From NCBI GenBank assembly GCA_002205965.3, contig NADL03000654.1, forward strand, positions 1 to 64,000: a stretch of 64,000 nt of DNA, written 5' to 3'. Made by a program: the position numbers and the translations under genes. Below the pieces are notes generated by a model. It had not been told where the DNA came from and searched no databases. It worked only from the letters and a program-made list of their open reading frames with translations. Below are positions 54,725 to 64,000 of the stretch, one piece after another (position 1 is the first letter of the stretch; the number at the start of each line of letters is the position of its first letter). The DNA comes from Kappaphycus alvarezii. Its lineage: Eukaryota > Rhodophyta > Florideophyceae > Gigartinales > Solieriaceae.

Positions 54725-55450
54725 TCACGATACGCATTGACCCAACCTAATTTGCAGACATCTTTGGACGCGGTCCTTTAGGGCGAACGACAACGACATA
54801 GTCACCGAAAATGGAATTGCAGGGATAAAATCCTGTCCTAGCGTTGTGGCGTTTAACTGCTGATTTCCGACTGGCCGAAGAAGCACTGGTTGAGTTGTGT
54901 GTAAATACCATCCAATGACTTCTGTAGTGCTCCCATACATAATTTTGGAGCAGTTTTGCTGAATTAACAGAGTCAACTTGTTTAAAACTGATAGCAGACA
55001 GAGCAGCGACGAGTGGGTTGCCAGACTCCACCCCCTTGTGGACATACACAGGTGCACGATTGCCGAGGAGACGAGGAATGTTATTGATGATACATTGTAT
55101 CGCTGGTAGAGTAGTGGTGCAATCAGATTCAGAAATCCAGACCAATACGGTTCAGATGCATCAGTGAATAGACAAAGTAGTTGATTCGGGTCGAAAGTTG
55201 CCATAGTTGCTTGTTATTTTATCGCCATGATGAAGATTTAAAATTGATCACAGTGCTCGTCTCCCCAAGTAGAGATAGAGCGATTGGTTGGACGGACCTT
55301 TTTGCGAGTGGCATGCTTAGTGTAATTGGCCTCAAGGAGGCCGTGTACTGGGGCGATGAGCTGCGAAAACTTAGGAATACCAATTTTCATCCAATTAGCG
55401 CCATGTACAAGTTCCATTAGTGCTCCTTCAGTGGTAGATGTGCTCATGAT
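54725..55450 (-). pseudogene. G4 RT connection and RNase H
   Basis: The RNase H start FDPNQLLCLFTDASEPYWSG is at about 55190, with the first Asp in FTDAS. The connection reads GALMELVHGANWMKIGIPKF and LIAPVHGLLEANYTKHATRK (55238-55447). The end PVLLRPVGNQQLNATTLGQD is followed by frameshifts, and the integrase is gone. Confidence 0.75.
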
Positions 55451-56263
55451 CGTAAGAGCCTCGTACTGACGTAGGCGAAATTTTACACCTTTCTTTTTTT
55501 ATGATTAGAGCGCAGAAATGGACCTCATTAGTAGCGAATTGACATTTTGCAGGATTCAGTTTGAATCTGCTGGCTTTGCACACCTCAAATACGGCGATTA
55601 GTCTTTGCAATAATTGAATGATTCATTTGCATACCCGAGCAAGTCATCGAGATAGATATGCAAATTCAAATGACCAAATAGCGATTCTGTTCACGATTTG
55701 AAATAAGCTACAGCATAAGTTGAGCAGTGCAAATCTCTATTTAGAGTGTAAACATCGAGCGGTTTGTGGAATTAGTAGCATCCACGCGATTCCTGAGATA
55801 ATGGAAGCTGGCAATATGCTTGCAGGAAATCCAAACCGAACCACAGCTTCGAGTCAGTGAGTTTGGCGAGCATAAGATAGGCCTGTGGCATTGGCCAGAC
55901 AGTTTTTTTGTCTGGGAGTTCACAGCTCGCAAGTCAAAGGTAAAACGTAATTCTTCTTTTCCAGGTTTTGGTTCAATGGGGGGAGCACAAGCACATTTGG
56001 ATGGATTATTTCGAGCGATAAATCCAACATTAACTAGCTCCTCAACTTTTTTTCTTCAAAAAAGAAGTTTGTTCAGGAGAGTAGGTGCGTTGCAGAACTT
56101 TGATTGGGCGACGTGGCCCTTCAAGCTCAATAGGCGTGGGTTGAACTGTGACAGGTGGATCTTTTCCTAATGTCACTCGTAAAATGTCTTTAAACTCTGT
56201 GATTAATTCTTTAAATGTGACTCTGAGTTGTTTGTCCAGATGATTTTCACCTCGAGATATCAT
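55428..56263 (-). pseudogene. G4 reverse transcriptase
   Basis: It starts PIELEGPRRPIKVLQRTYSP near 56130 and passes a poorly readable fingers region. It then has an intact YLDDLLGYA near 55640-55670 and RLIAVFEVCKASRFKLNPAK, CQFATNEVHF at 55428-55610. Several frames are needed. The catalytic box survives. Confidence 0.75.
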
Positions 56264-56420
56264 GGAATCAATTCGGTTTGGACTTCTGTTTCGTCCCGAA
56301 CTCCGACCTTGACGTTCTTGTAATCAATGTCTTAACCATTCTTCGAAGGGAAATTATCGTTGCGCATCATGCTGCAGATCCTTGCAGGTTCGAGCTCACC
56401 TGTGGGCTTATCGATTTCGC

Positions 56421-56900
56421 TCAATATAAGCTTAATTCCAGTTTTCCGACTTTATCAGAGTTATCCTCAATTTGAAGTTCGCTATAGTCGATGGATGACA
56501 ACCACTCAATGTTGTTCGCTAGAAAGTCCTTGACATCTAGTCCTGAAGCTTTCATGAAAGGTTTACCCAGAATAATGTCACCAGCGCAACCAGTACCGGC
56601 AGGGACATGATCATCGCTGCCCGAGAGAATCTTGACTTTGATGTTACGAAGTCGACAAGGCTCAGCCATAGTCTGTATCAGGGGGCTTATCTGAGCCTTT
56701 TTTTTTGAGTTGACAGGATGTACATCGATCTTTTGCAGTTTCTCAGGTTTAGAGAACCAGCATGAGGGCAAGAAGACTCCTTGATCACCAAGAAATTTCA
56801 TGTTAGTCTCGGATATAGCGTTTCTATCAGCACCAGAGTCGAGTGGACATGCAAAATGAGTCCACCAATTTCAGCTGGAACCATTGCAGAATAATGAACA
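56421..56900 (-). pseudogene. G4 aspartic protease
   Basis: Minus reading gives HFACPLDSGADRNAISETNM with the active-site D-S-G-A, then KFLGDQGVFLPSCWFS and, after about 70 residues, GDIILGKPFMKASGLDVKDF and IEWLSSIDY. This is the layout of gypsy proteases. The open frame is 56421-56801 and extends upstream of its first Met. Confidence 0.75.
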
Positions 56901-57019
56901 ATAGATAAACACGAATCAAATCGATTTTTAGATTGTTCTTTGGCTTCATGTTGCCCAAAGCGGAGACACTTGGTATGGAGTCTGCTTTTTCTTCTCCCTA
57001 AATTATAGGAGGTTTTTGG

Positions 57020-57840
57020 CATACTACTTTTCTGTTTTCGGGCAATGTTTCATCAAGTAATTTTCGTTGCAATTTGGATTCAGGCAAGGAGGAAGAGATA
57101 TTGGCTTGTCATTCGGAAACTTCTTCGTGTCCTCTTTGCTAACGGTAGAACTAGGCTTTCTAGGAGTGAACGAGTTCTCAGGACGATCTGTTTTTCTGGT
57201 TGAGTCTCTTAGAGGACGGCCGTAGTGTACATTCACGCAAAGAGATCACTTCCTCGACTATTTCAGCCTTGCCCGCCAAGTAATCCATAACGATAAAGTA
57301 GTCCCCCATTAGCTCTGCTTTCTCAAGTTGAGTTTGCATCTTGCGTTCTCTTTTTTAGTTTACTAGGCTGCACTACAGAAATTATGTGTTTACTAGCCGC
57401 TCCTTGTGAATTTTTGTCGAAGCTCCAACCTCGCTTTTCGCAAAGCTCGAGGTACGATGCAGACAACTTGACTATTCGGAGTCTTGTATCTGGTCCGCTG
57501 GCATCTTATTTCACGTGCTGCGTAACGTCTGCGAAGGCAGAAGCCAGAGAAACAGTTCTAACCAGTCCCGAAATTTCCTCCAGCTTTGCTCTGATGACAT
57601 CATCGGTACAGTCCTGTAACGTTTTGACATTAAAGCCGAGTACTCAAGGTCGTATCAACACCTTCAGAAACTTTCCAGCAAAGCAAGATCCCCAGGATAA
57701 AACTTTCATTCCATTCTGTGCGTTGAAAGTTTCTTCGTACGCTTCACGTGCTGCTAAGAAATCTTGTACGCTCTTTCGAGATATTGTCCGAATTCTCGGC
57801 ATCTGAATAGCCACAAACAGTTGTGCTGTTGTGACACCAG
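57020..57840 (-). pseudogene. G4 gag
   Basis: Capsid-like sequence on the minus strand reads VIRAKLEEISGLVRTVSLAS, then IVKLSASYLELCEKRGWSFD. The zinc knuckle at 57024-57236 reads CLNPNCNENYLMKHCPKTEK. Stops and frameshifts lie between. Confidence 0.65.
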
Positions 57841-57894
57841 CGCCATTCGCTCATGTTGACCAACCGACTTACTGCGCGCTGCTGCCGTTTAAAC

Positions 57895-58173
57895 CGTTTC
57901 GTGTTAGTTCACGGAGTCGGTAATCGATGAGCCTTGAAAGCTTGAACGAAGAGTAGTGAGAGTTGGTCCCTGGGTGACCCAGAAGTTGGGTTCAGCAAGG
58001 CTTACATGCAAAAGCATAGAACAGGGAGTTCAGAACCGCTGATTCAGCAGTAGAAATACATATTAGCCTATGAATATAAAGGAAATGGAAATCTAATAAT
58101 TCTAATAAAAATTGCAACTCTAAGCTGAGTAATTAAATACTGTGTACGCTGTGCCCCGCTGGCATAAAGCGCA
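57895..58173 (-). repeat. G4 5' LTR
   Basis: On the minus strand it starts TGCGCTTTATGCCAGCGG and ends CTAACACGAAACG, where the 3' LTR has CGCAACA. 279 bases. Confidence 0.88.
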
Positions 58174-58199
58174 ACCACCACTACGCACGTAATCCATGA

Positions 58200-58980
58200 A
58201 GCAGTGCAAGAACGAATTACTCTTAGGGATTCGAGGAGGCACGCGTTTCGCGCGTATCTGTCCTTCCCGGGAGCTAAGGAATGGGTGCAATGTCCCCCAA
58301 GCCATGGACTACAGACAAGCATTGACCCTCGATAATTCTCGGTGTGGATTCAATACTACTGTCAATTCCAACATTTTCACCTTGGCACGCCATGCCTGAG
58401 AAGGAATTGCCCGGACACAATCGATGATCATGGCGATCATCTCATGCACTGCTTGCATGGAGCCCACAGGATCAACCGACATGATCGCCAAGTAAACCTT
58501 CTCGCGAGAGACCTGGCAAGAGCTGCTCGTCATCCTTTTTTAGAACCACGCCATTGTCTCCACCGTACGAGACCAGACATCCGTGCAATGGAAAGCAGCG
58601 GAGGGACCGACTTTTTTGATGTTGCCTTCCTGAATCCCCTCGATCCCTCCAACAAGAGAGTGAAGGCCTTCAACCCGATGTCCTCTCTGAATGTGGTGCG
58701 AAATTCAAAGCAGAGAAAATATCAATCCTTTACCGCGACGTCAACCAGAGGTAGGCTCATGCCTCTGCCAACCTCCACTCTTGGAGGGTGACACCCGGAT
58801 GCATACGCAGTGCTTAGTTACGTGGCAAGGAAGGTGGCCGTGAGGGCACTAGAGACGTACGGAAAGTTTCGGGGGAGTTGATGCAAAGGCTCGCTGCAGC
58901 AGCCGTCATGCCCAATGCGGCCTGCTTGATGGCCGTCCTGAAGTTAGCATTTTAGGAAGCGAAGTTCCTTCCCCATTAGT
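58200..58980 (+). pseudogene. LINE C zinc knuckle and endonuclease fragment, plus strand
   Basis: The frame 58342-58791 reads NCPDTIDDHGDHLMHCLHGA (knuckle, H-x4-C), RQVNLLARDLARAARHP, HRTRPDIRAMESSGGTDFF and DVAFLNPLDPSNKRV. The end RPACWRP near 58930 matches the LINE C terminus in another frame. It is very close to 53308-53884 in inverted orientation. Confidence 0.8.
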
Positions 58981-59028
58981 GTTTCGGTATACCATGTTTG
59001 AGTCCTTTATGGTCGTCTGGAAAACCAT

Positions 59029-59076
59029 GGGATAGATTGGATATATTTTCCAAGAGTAGAACACCTAAACCCTCCC
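59029..59076 (-). repeat. 48-base dispersed motif (example copy)
   Basis: On the minus strand this copy carries CTACTCTTGGAAAATATATC and begins GGGGAGGG, ending ATCCC. Other copies are at 13423-13470, 25847-25894, 30998-31045, 34370-34420, 41737-41784 and 45142-45189. Confidence 0.7.
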
Positions 59077-59181
59077 CTGTTCGGAGAAAAGTCCAAAAGA
59101 ATCAATTGCAGATGCTACGTAAGCAGCCTCGGTAATTTACGAAGGTTGCAGGAGACCCACCCATTGAGAAGGGAAGGGGTG

Positions 59182-59750
59182 TGAAAACTGACCAAATATT
59201 TTAATCTCTATCCCGGTGTCCTACAGTGATGCTAAATTGTGGAACAATATTTTTTTATTGAGGCCTACAATTTATATTTATTGTGAATCATCAAGGAATA
59301 ATTGTATCTATATACACTGGCGCTATTTTATGCTGAATTCAGTGTGAAATAATTTTTATGTCCTTTAGCTGGGTTTTCATATTATACAGGTTATAATGTT
59401 TGCATTTATTTTACCAAAAAAAGTATTATCTGGATGATTGATTACCTGGAAAATACTGCAATAATTATTGTTGAGCCTGAATTAAGTCTACCAAAATTAT
59501 TGAACGGATCACCTGCTTTTTGGAGCAGGTTCACCCTGGTGTAGAGTATAAGTAGTCTAGTTTGTTAGAAATATTTTTACATCCTCGGGCTATCGAAATA
59601 TTCCCCTCGATCACCTATCATTAAATTTGGTTTTCTATTCATTATTCACTCTAAGTCCAATTGCGGCATTTATTTATTTATTCAAGTTGGAACTATTTAT
59701 TATCATTTGGATCGACCTATCCCAATTATTTTTCAAGGGAGACCTGGTTC
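59182..59750 (-). repeat. AT-rich LTR-like repeat, copy 2, inside LINE B
   Basis: It shares ordered blocks with 36870-37425 (GGAACAAT, GAATCATC, ATTGTTGAGC or ATTATTGAGC, CTATCGAAATATTCCCC). It starts TGAAAACTGACC and ends near CCTGGTTCCA. It has no ORF. Strand and exact ends are uncertain. Confidence 0.55.
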
Positions 59751-60851
59751 CAGGCCCAATCCGGGCAGGGAAATTGCTATTGGTGGAATGCTTTACTCTG
59801 CTTTTGATCGAAGCTAGCGGCGAGTACCGCAGATTAAGTGGAGTGAAGCGTACGTAGCCAGTGCGTGACCTTGGAGGCGTTCGCGCAGGAGCAGTGTAAG
59901 TGGAAAGCCAATTGAGCATCATCCAAGTCTCGAAGACATTGGAAGATGCGGTCGACTGCGTTTTGGCGGCCTGCGAAAAATTGGGAAACAAAATGGTCCG
60001 AGCCAAAACGGGGTTCCCGACACGATGAAACCAGGGGGGTTGAAAAGGGCAAGAAAGTGCCAAATGGGAGTGGGAAGGGGAGAAGCCGTAACCTTGGGTC
60101 TTGGCAAGATTGAGCTGGAACCCTAGAGGACTTCCTTCCAGCTGGATGAAACGGATGGCAGCAGCGGCTTGGGACCGAGTAAGAACAATTTTACCTTCAT
60201 ATGCGAACCAAGCGTTCAGGGCAGGTGAGAACTTCTCCTGTAACGATAGCAAGATGGGATGGAGAGCTAGGGCAAAGAGCAAGGGACCTAGGGGACCACC
60301 TTGCTGAGAGGATCAAATTGCTGAGTGCCCTCTGAACTACGGACATAGTAGGGTCCGAAAGCAAGCTCTGTAGGAGCATCGTAACAAAAGTGTACCCACC
60401 GTGCGAGGCCTGGGGCATGTGTCTGTACGGCTTCTTGAATGTGCTGGTGGGAGATGCAACTGAAAGCGTTGCCAGCATCGATCTGGTCCAAGACGTCATC
60501 GTGGAACTCGGATCCCTGGGAAAGACGACGCACAGAATGAGTTATTTCATCGGTGCCTTTCTTGACGCCTACCACCAGCTGATGAGGCAGAAGGTAGGAG
60601 AGGATGGCGGGGGTGGCTTTGGGTGCCGCTAGCCTAAAAACTAGGAGTCGATAGAGAAGTCCAACTGCGATCGGACGGATTCCCCCGTTTGGCTTCGACA
60701 GCGCAGTAAGACGGCCTCCGCAGAAATACAGGCGGCACGTGGCCGGCAGATCGCTGTTTAAACAGAGGTTGAGGAACCTCATTAGGGCATGTTGGCAATC
60801 CCTCGTGGGCGTGACCCCACCTGACGGACGGAGCAGCATTTGTAGGAACAT
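59674..60851 (-). pseudogene. LINE B reverse transcriptase, catalytic motifs lost
   Basis: The fingers are in 60288-60851 (CGGRLTALSKPNGGIRPIAV, SYLLPHQLVVGVKKGTDEIT). The palm reads LDQIDAGNAFSCISHQHIQE and SSEGTQQFDPLSK, where Gly-Asp-Pro is Phe-Asp-Pro. 59674-60282 continues with LNAWFAYEGKIVL, where F-A-D-D-G is F-A-Y-E-G. Both changes hit essential residues, and the two parts are in different frames. Confidence 0.8.
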
Positions 60852-60869
60852 TAGGGGTATAACATCGGC

Positions 60870-61489
60870 CTAAGGAGCGGTTGAAGGATCTATGTTGTGA
60901 ATTGCACGCGGACATCCGAGACCGAGAACTTTAGAGCAAGAGGCAAACCGTGAGGGGGCATGGGGGTGATTGGAACGGGGGGGCGGGGGATGAAGAAAAG
61001 CCAAGGATTGAAAGGTAGCTTGGCTAGGGAAAAGAGGGGAATCAACCTGGACAAGGTCTGTGGTGGCCCGGGAAGGGCTAACCCGGAAGAGAAATCGGAA
61101 ACATCTGCGAAGGGCTTTTTGAGGGCGGGCGAGAGTTGGAGGGGGTGGAATCGGATAGGAGAGGGCGGAGATGAACAACCAGGTGGCCTCGTCGAAGAGG
61201 TCATCATAGAGGCGGCTGAATGCCATGCAGATGCGGTCAACAAGGCTGGAGCAATTTTACCTGCTGCGGGGTCAAGAGCCCGAGGCCGTTTGTGTCGTAA
61301 AACCAACTTCGGAATGGCAAGAAATTCCATGAGGGCTCGAATCCTGTACTTTGGTGATGGAGCAGATATAACGCGGTACAAGGCAGGAAAGTATAGTTCA
61401 TAAGCCGCGGCTTGGACTGGGCGAGGAATGAAAGGGAGAAAAAAGAAGAGGCGGAGAGGAGGGAGCGGAAGGTGAGGTTTGACTGGAAC
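60870..61489 (-). pseudogene. LINE B N-terminal region
   Basis: The frame 60890-61381 reads RIRALMEFLAIPKLVLRHKR, the domain that usually precedes LINE RTs, then a proline-rich part. Upstream (61381-61489) is a short leader cut by the Cv2 LTR. Confidence 0.45.
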
Positions 61490-61907
61490 TGAAAGAGAGA
61501 GGGGTCAGCCGGGGCGCTGCGAAAGGAACAGTAGACGCGACGGTAATGGTTTTCAGAAAGTTGCGGGCAAAGGGTTTGTATGAAGTCTGCCTGGATTCCC
61601 ACAAGAATCCAGATGAGCCCCTCTCTTAAAGACAGTACGGTAAGTCTACTTTAGAAATTCTATACCCTGTTAGCTGAGGAGAACTTATTAGAATGTAGAG
61701 ATGTAACTATAGAATTGTAGTATCTAGAATATAACTACGTAAATAAAACGATGACGTGGGGCTCCACGTCAAAAAAAAATTGAATGAAAATCAAATTTCT
61801 GAAATCATTCAAGACGATACAGTTTCTTTGTTACAACACTTTGTAATAGAGAACTGGAATAGCGACAGCGAACAACTGTCTATTGGTGTACCAGAGACAT
61901 TGTTACA
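61490..61907 (-). repeat. Cv2 3' LTR
   Basis: On the minus strand it runs TGTAACAATGTCTCTGG ... CTCTCTTTCA, 418 bases. It is clearly diverged from the Cv1 LTRs. The next five bases outside are GGAAC on the plus strand (61485-61489). Confidence 0.88.
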
Positions 61908-61914
61908 ATATTCC

Positions 61915-62185
61915 CTCTCCTGGACTATTGACATCCTCGTCAATGATACTGCGGTAGTATATTATGTTTCCGAATTTACTCTTGGAAAGCTTCGGTTACT
62001 ACAGCAGATCAATCTTCCGTAACATCAACAAAGTCCTTTGTTGGTTGCCACTTCGCCTCATGAAGAGGCACAGCACGCATCAAAACCAAGAACTTGAAAC
62101 CGCGTCCAACCTTTTTGTGATTCAAAATAACCTCAACTTCCTGTTATTGTCCATCGGGTAGTTCAAGTGGTGCAGGTGCAGGAAG
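61915..62185 (-). pseudogene. Cv2 chromodomain
   Basis: The minus strand reads VEVILNHKKVGRGFKFLVLM, then EAKWQPTKDFVDVTED, a stop and IRKHNI. It matches the Cv1 chromodomain with two in-frame stops. Confidence 0.7.
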
Positions 62186-62323
62186 AATGGGTAAAGCAAT
62201 TTCATCGGGATTCTCCAAATCTGGTGTGATATGAATAATATGAATGACGGCATGAATTCCACAATGAGCAGGAGGATCCAGTAGAACAGCATTTTTAAGA
62301 ATTAGCTCCTTAACCACAAATGG

Positions 62324-63255
62324 TCAGTATCTGCGCGCAACATGCATTTTAGAATCCTGGAACCTAAAATAAACATCCGTAAAAAATTTATTATTTATCC
62401 ATATCTTTGAACTTACTTTGTAATCTGGAACTTTATATCGCCTTGAAGCATATGAAGCTTGTCGAAATTTTGCCATTTTGTATGAAAATTGCGCATCCTC
62501 AGGAGAAACCTTGAGCTTGGCTCGAAATTCGTCCAAGCTCTGAAGAGGTAGTTTGCTGCTAGCCAAAAAGTTCAATGTCGATTAGATGTCCAATCCAAGT
62601 CCAGCTCAAATGGTGACATACCCAGATCAACGCTTACAGCCGATTCGTATGAAAAGTCTGCAGGAGGAAGAAGTTCATCCCAGTCGTCCTAGTGATAAGA
62701 GCAATAGCAACGGAGACAGTTCTAGACCATCCTATTCATAATCTCGGAAGCGCCATCTGTTTGCGGGTGTCGACTTGTAAGCATTCTTAATTTTGCCACA
62801 CAAAGATTCATCAGTGTCTTCCAAAACTTTGAAACGAACTTGCTGTCCTTATCTGAGGTCACATCGTCCGCCACCCCTTTGTTCTTGAAAATTTTCGCGA
62901 AGAAGTCTCGAGCCGTGCCCTCAGCAGTATCCGATGTTTTAGATTTCAGAAAATGGACTGGACGAGTAAGTCGATCAACCCAAGTCGTGATCGCATCATG
63001 ACAGCTCCTCGTCAGAAGTAGCCACACGGTAAAATCTATAGCTAATAATCCTCATCTGCGGTCAGGCAGTTCCAGTGACATTGGATCAGTCAACTTTTTT
63101 TGATTAGAATCTTTATACTGCTGACACGTGAGAGATCCTTCACAACACTTTCGAACATCCCGGCTCTTATGTTTCCAATGGAAGGTATCTAATCTGGACC
63201 GTGTCTTCGCAAATTTAAAATACCCACTAACTTTCGAGTCGTGAGCAATTTGCAA
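62324..63255 (-). pseudogene. Cv2 integrase
   Basis: The zinc domain is at 63052-63255 (AHDSKVSGYFKF, FHWKHKSRDV, LTCQQYKD). The core is at 62722-63027 with DVTSDKDSKFVSKFW and HPQTDGASEIMN. The C-terminal region is 62324-62575. Frames are interrupted by stops near 62700 and 63030. Confidence 0.8.
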
Positions 63256-63297
63256 AATATCCGAAACTGACCTTCTTAGTACGCACAGCTTTCCTTT

Positions 63298-63923
63298 TCA
63301 AAAATGACTTGAGCTATCTTTTCGGAGCAATGGCAGAATTCTTTCAAGTTTCTGCTTCTGAACCATATCCTCTGGCCGCTCTCTTTTCACGGCTTTTACC
63401 AGTGGACCAAAGAACTGGTCTTCATCATACCGAAGAATAATCTGGTCAACATCAAGGTAGGGTACTTCAACGTAATTCACCGATACGTCACGATCTCCTC
63501 TCGACAAGTGCGGAGCTCGTGATAATGAGTCTATCAAGACGTGAATGTTATCAGGCTTCAGTGTAATGGGAAACAAATCTAAGTACCGAGAGTTTCCAAC
63601 CAACCTGCTTCTTTCCAACTCAGTTTCAGTTTTTTGAAGAAATTCTTAAGCATCTGGTTGTCTGTGAAAATCTCCAATTCAGGACCTTCGAGATAGCACC
63701 TGAATCTTCGCAGAAAATTAATCAAATCGAGAAGCTCTCTGTCATTTGCAGTGTTGTCTGACTCAGTTGGTGAAATATTCTTTGAATAGAAAGAAATTAC
63801 ACGATTGCTTCCATTCGCATCCAACTGTGTTGGAATTCCACCGACATCAAGCTGTGAAGCATCTACATGACCACGAAATGGCCTTTTCCACCTAGGAGCG
63901 ACTAAGATTGGAGCCAATGTCAT
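63298..63923 (-). pseudogene. Cv2 RNase H
   Basis: 63579-63923 reads MTLAPILVAPRWKRPFRGHV, DASQLDVGGIPTQLDANG and LEIFTDNQMLKNFF, keeping the second RNase H Asp (TDN), which in Cv1 is TEN. 63298-63618 is the spacer to the integrase. The RT lies beyond the window apart from a few codons. Confidence 0.8.
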
Positions 63924-64000
63924 CGCTTCCTTTACTTTCTGGAAAGCTTTATCACACTGTCGATCACATTTCCCTATTATTCTACCTTTTTTGTCAGATC

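Larger units (their letters stand above)
54066..58173 (-). mobile_element. Ty3/gypsy element G4 with LTRs, integrase deleted
   Basis: LTRs of 281 and 279 bases (54066-54346, 57895-58173) flank gag, protease, RT, RNase H and a chromodomain-like end on the minus strand. ACCAC at 54061-54065 and 58174-58178 is the target duplication. The internal part is only about 3.5 kb and has no integrase core. It is a third gypsy family, unlike Cv1 and G2. Confidence 0.88.
59090..61489 (-). mobile_element. LINE B copy B6, with AT-rich LTR inserted
   Basis: LINE B sequence at 59750-61489 (N-terminal domain and RT) continues at 59090-59181 (GGLGLL region) after an AT-rich insert. The 5' end is cut by the Cv2 LTR at 61490. 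The 3' end near 59090 is truncated next to a LINE C end and a 48-base motif. Confidence 0.8.
61490..64000 (-). mobile_element. Ty3/gypsy chromovirus Cv2, 3' half, runs off the window
   Basis: Same family as Cv1, on the minus strand. It has a 3' LTR at 61490-61907, chromodomain, integrase and RNase H. The 5' half lies beyond 64000. The base order matches Cv1 throughout, with a truncated integrase C-terminus frame. Confidence 0.9.

Noticed and set aside
57384..57806. 140-residue plus ORF in G4
   Set aside because: It is the antisense shadow of the G4 gag, which reads as capsid-like protein on the minus strand.
1..64000. tRNA, rRNA or CRISPR features
   Set aside because: None seen by eye. Several GATCGAACC-like strings occur inside transposon coding or UTR sequence without a cloverleaf. 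A tRNAscan-SE run would settle it.

Overview
This is a eukaryotic, transposon-dense window with almost no ordinary host genes. Nearly every supported coding stretch belongs to a retrotransposon. Three classes are present: non-LTR elements whose reverse transcriptase (RT) is followed by a zinc knuckle and a restriction-like endonuclease (RLE), Ty3/gypsy LTR elements, and one Ty1/copia fragment. The only host-like coding stretch is the N-terminal part of a probable vanadium-dependent haloperoxidase (23404-24144, minus). That family, together with this transposon load, fits a marine macroalga, most likely a red alga such as Chondrus. This is inference and is not proven by the sequence. No rRNA, tRNA or CRISPR was recognised.

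Layout. 1-4425: RLE element A1, nearly complete, with one frameshift in its RT-RLE ORF. 4429-4923: tandem repeats with a 108-base period. 4925-13205: second copy A2, split at its RT catalytic codons by a complete 6.1 kb chromovirus (Cv1, 6017-12161) with 425-base LTRs. 13222-13748: dispersed repeat U. 13749-21530: Ty3/gypsy element G2 on the minus strand. 21530-23283: copia fragment. 23404-24144: haloperoxidase fragment. 24815-26851: second repeat U, interrupted by an 826-base insert and by a LINE B 3' end. 26852-28480: LINE B. 29556-30240: diverged LTR with an acidic-ORF relic. 34659-35383: solo LTR with perfect 5-base target duplications. 35786-40860: LINE C on the minus strand, cut by two LTRs. 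40853-42655: two LINE B 3' ends. 42656-45140: LINE E. 45240-53307: second G2 copy, plus strand. 53308-53884 and 58200-58980: inverted LINE C ends flanking gypsy element G4 (54066-58173). 59090-61489: LINE B carrying an AT-rich LTR. 61490-64000: second chromovirus, minus strand, running off the window.

How the parts relate. The window is a nest of insertions. Gypsy elements sit in LINEs, solo LTRs sit in LINEs, and LINE ends sit in dispersed repeats. Every element seen carries at least one disabling lesion. The most unusual material is: (i) a duplicated domain of about 100 residues after the integrase of G2; (ii) a conserved acidic ORF embedded in, or fused to, the G2-type LTR, found four times; and (iii) a dispersed repeat of about 48 bases, found seven times in unrelated contexts.
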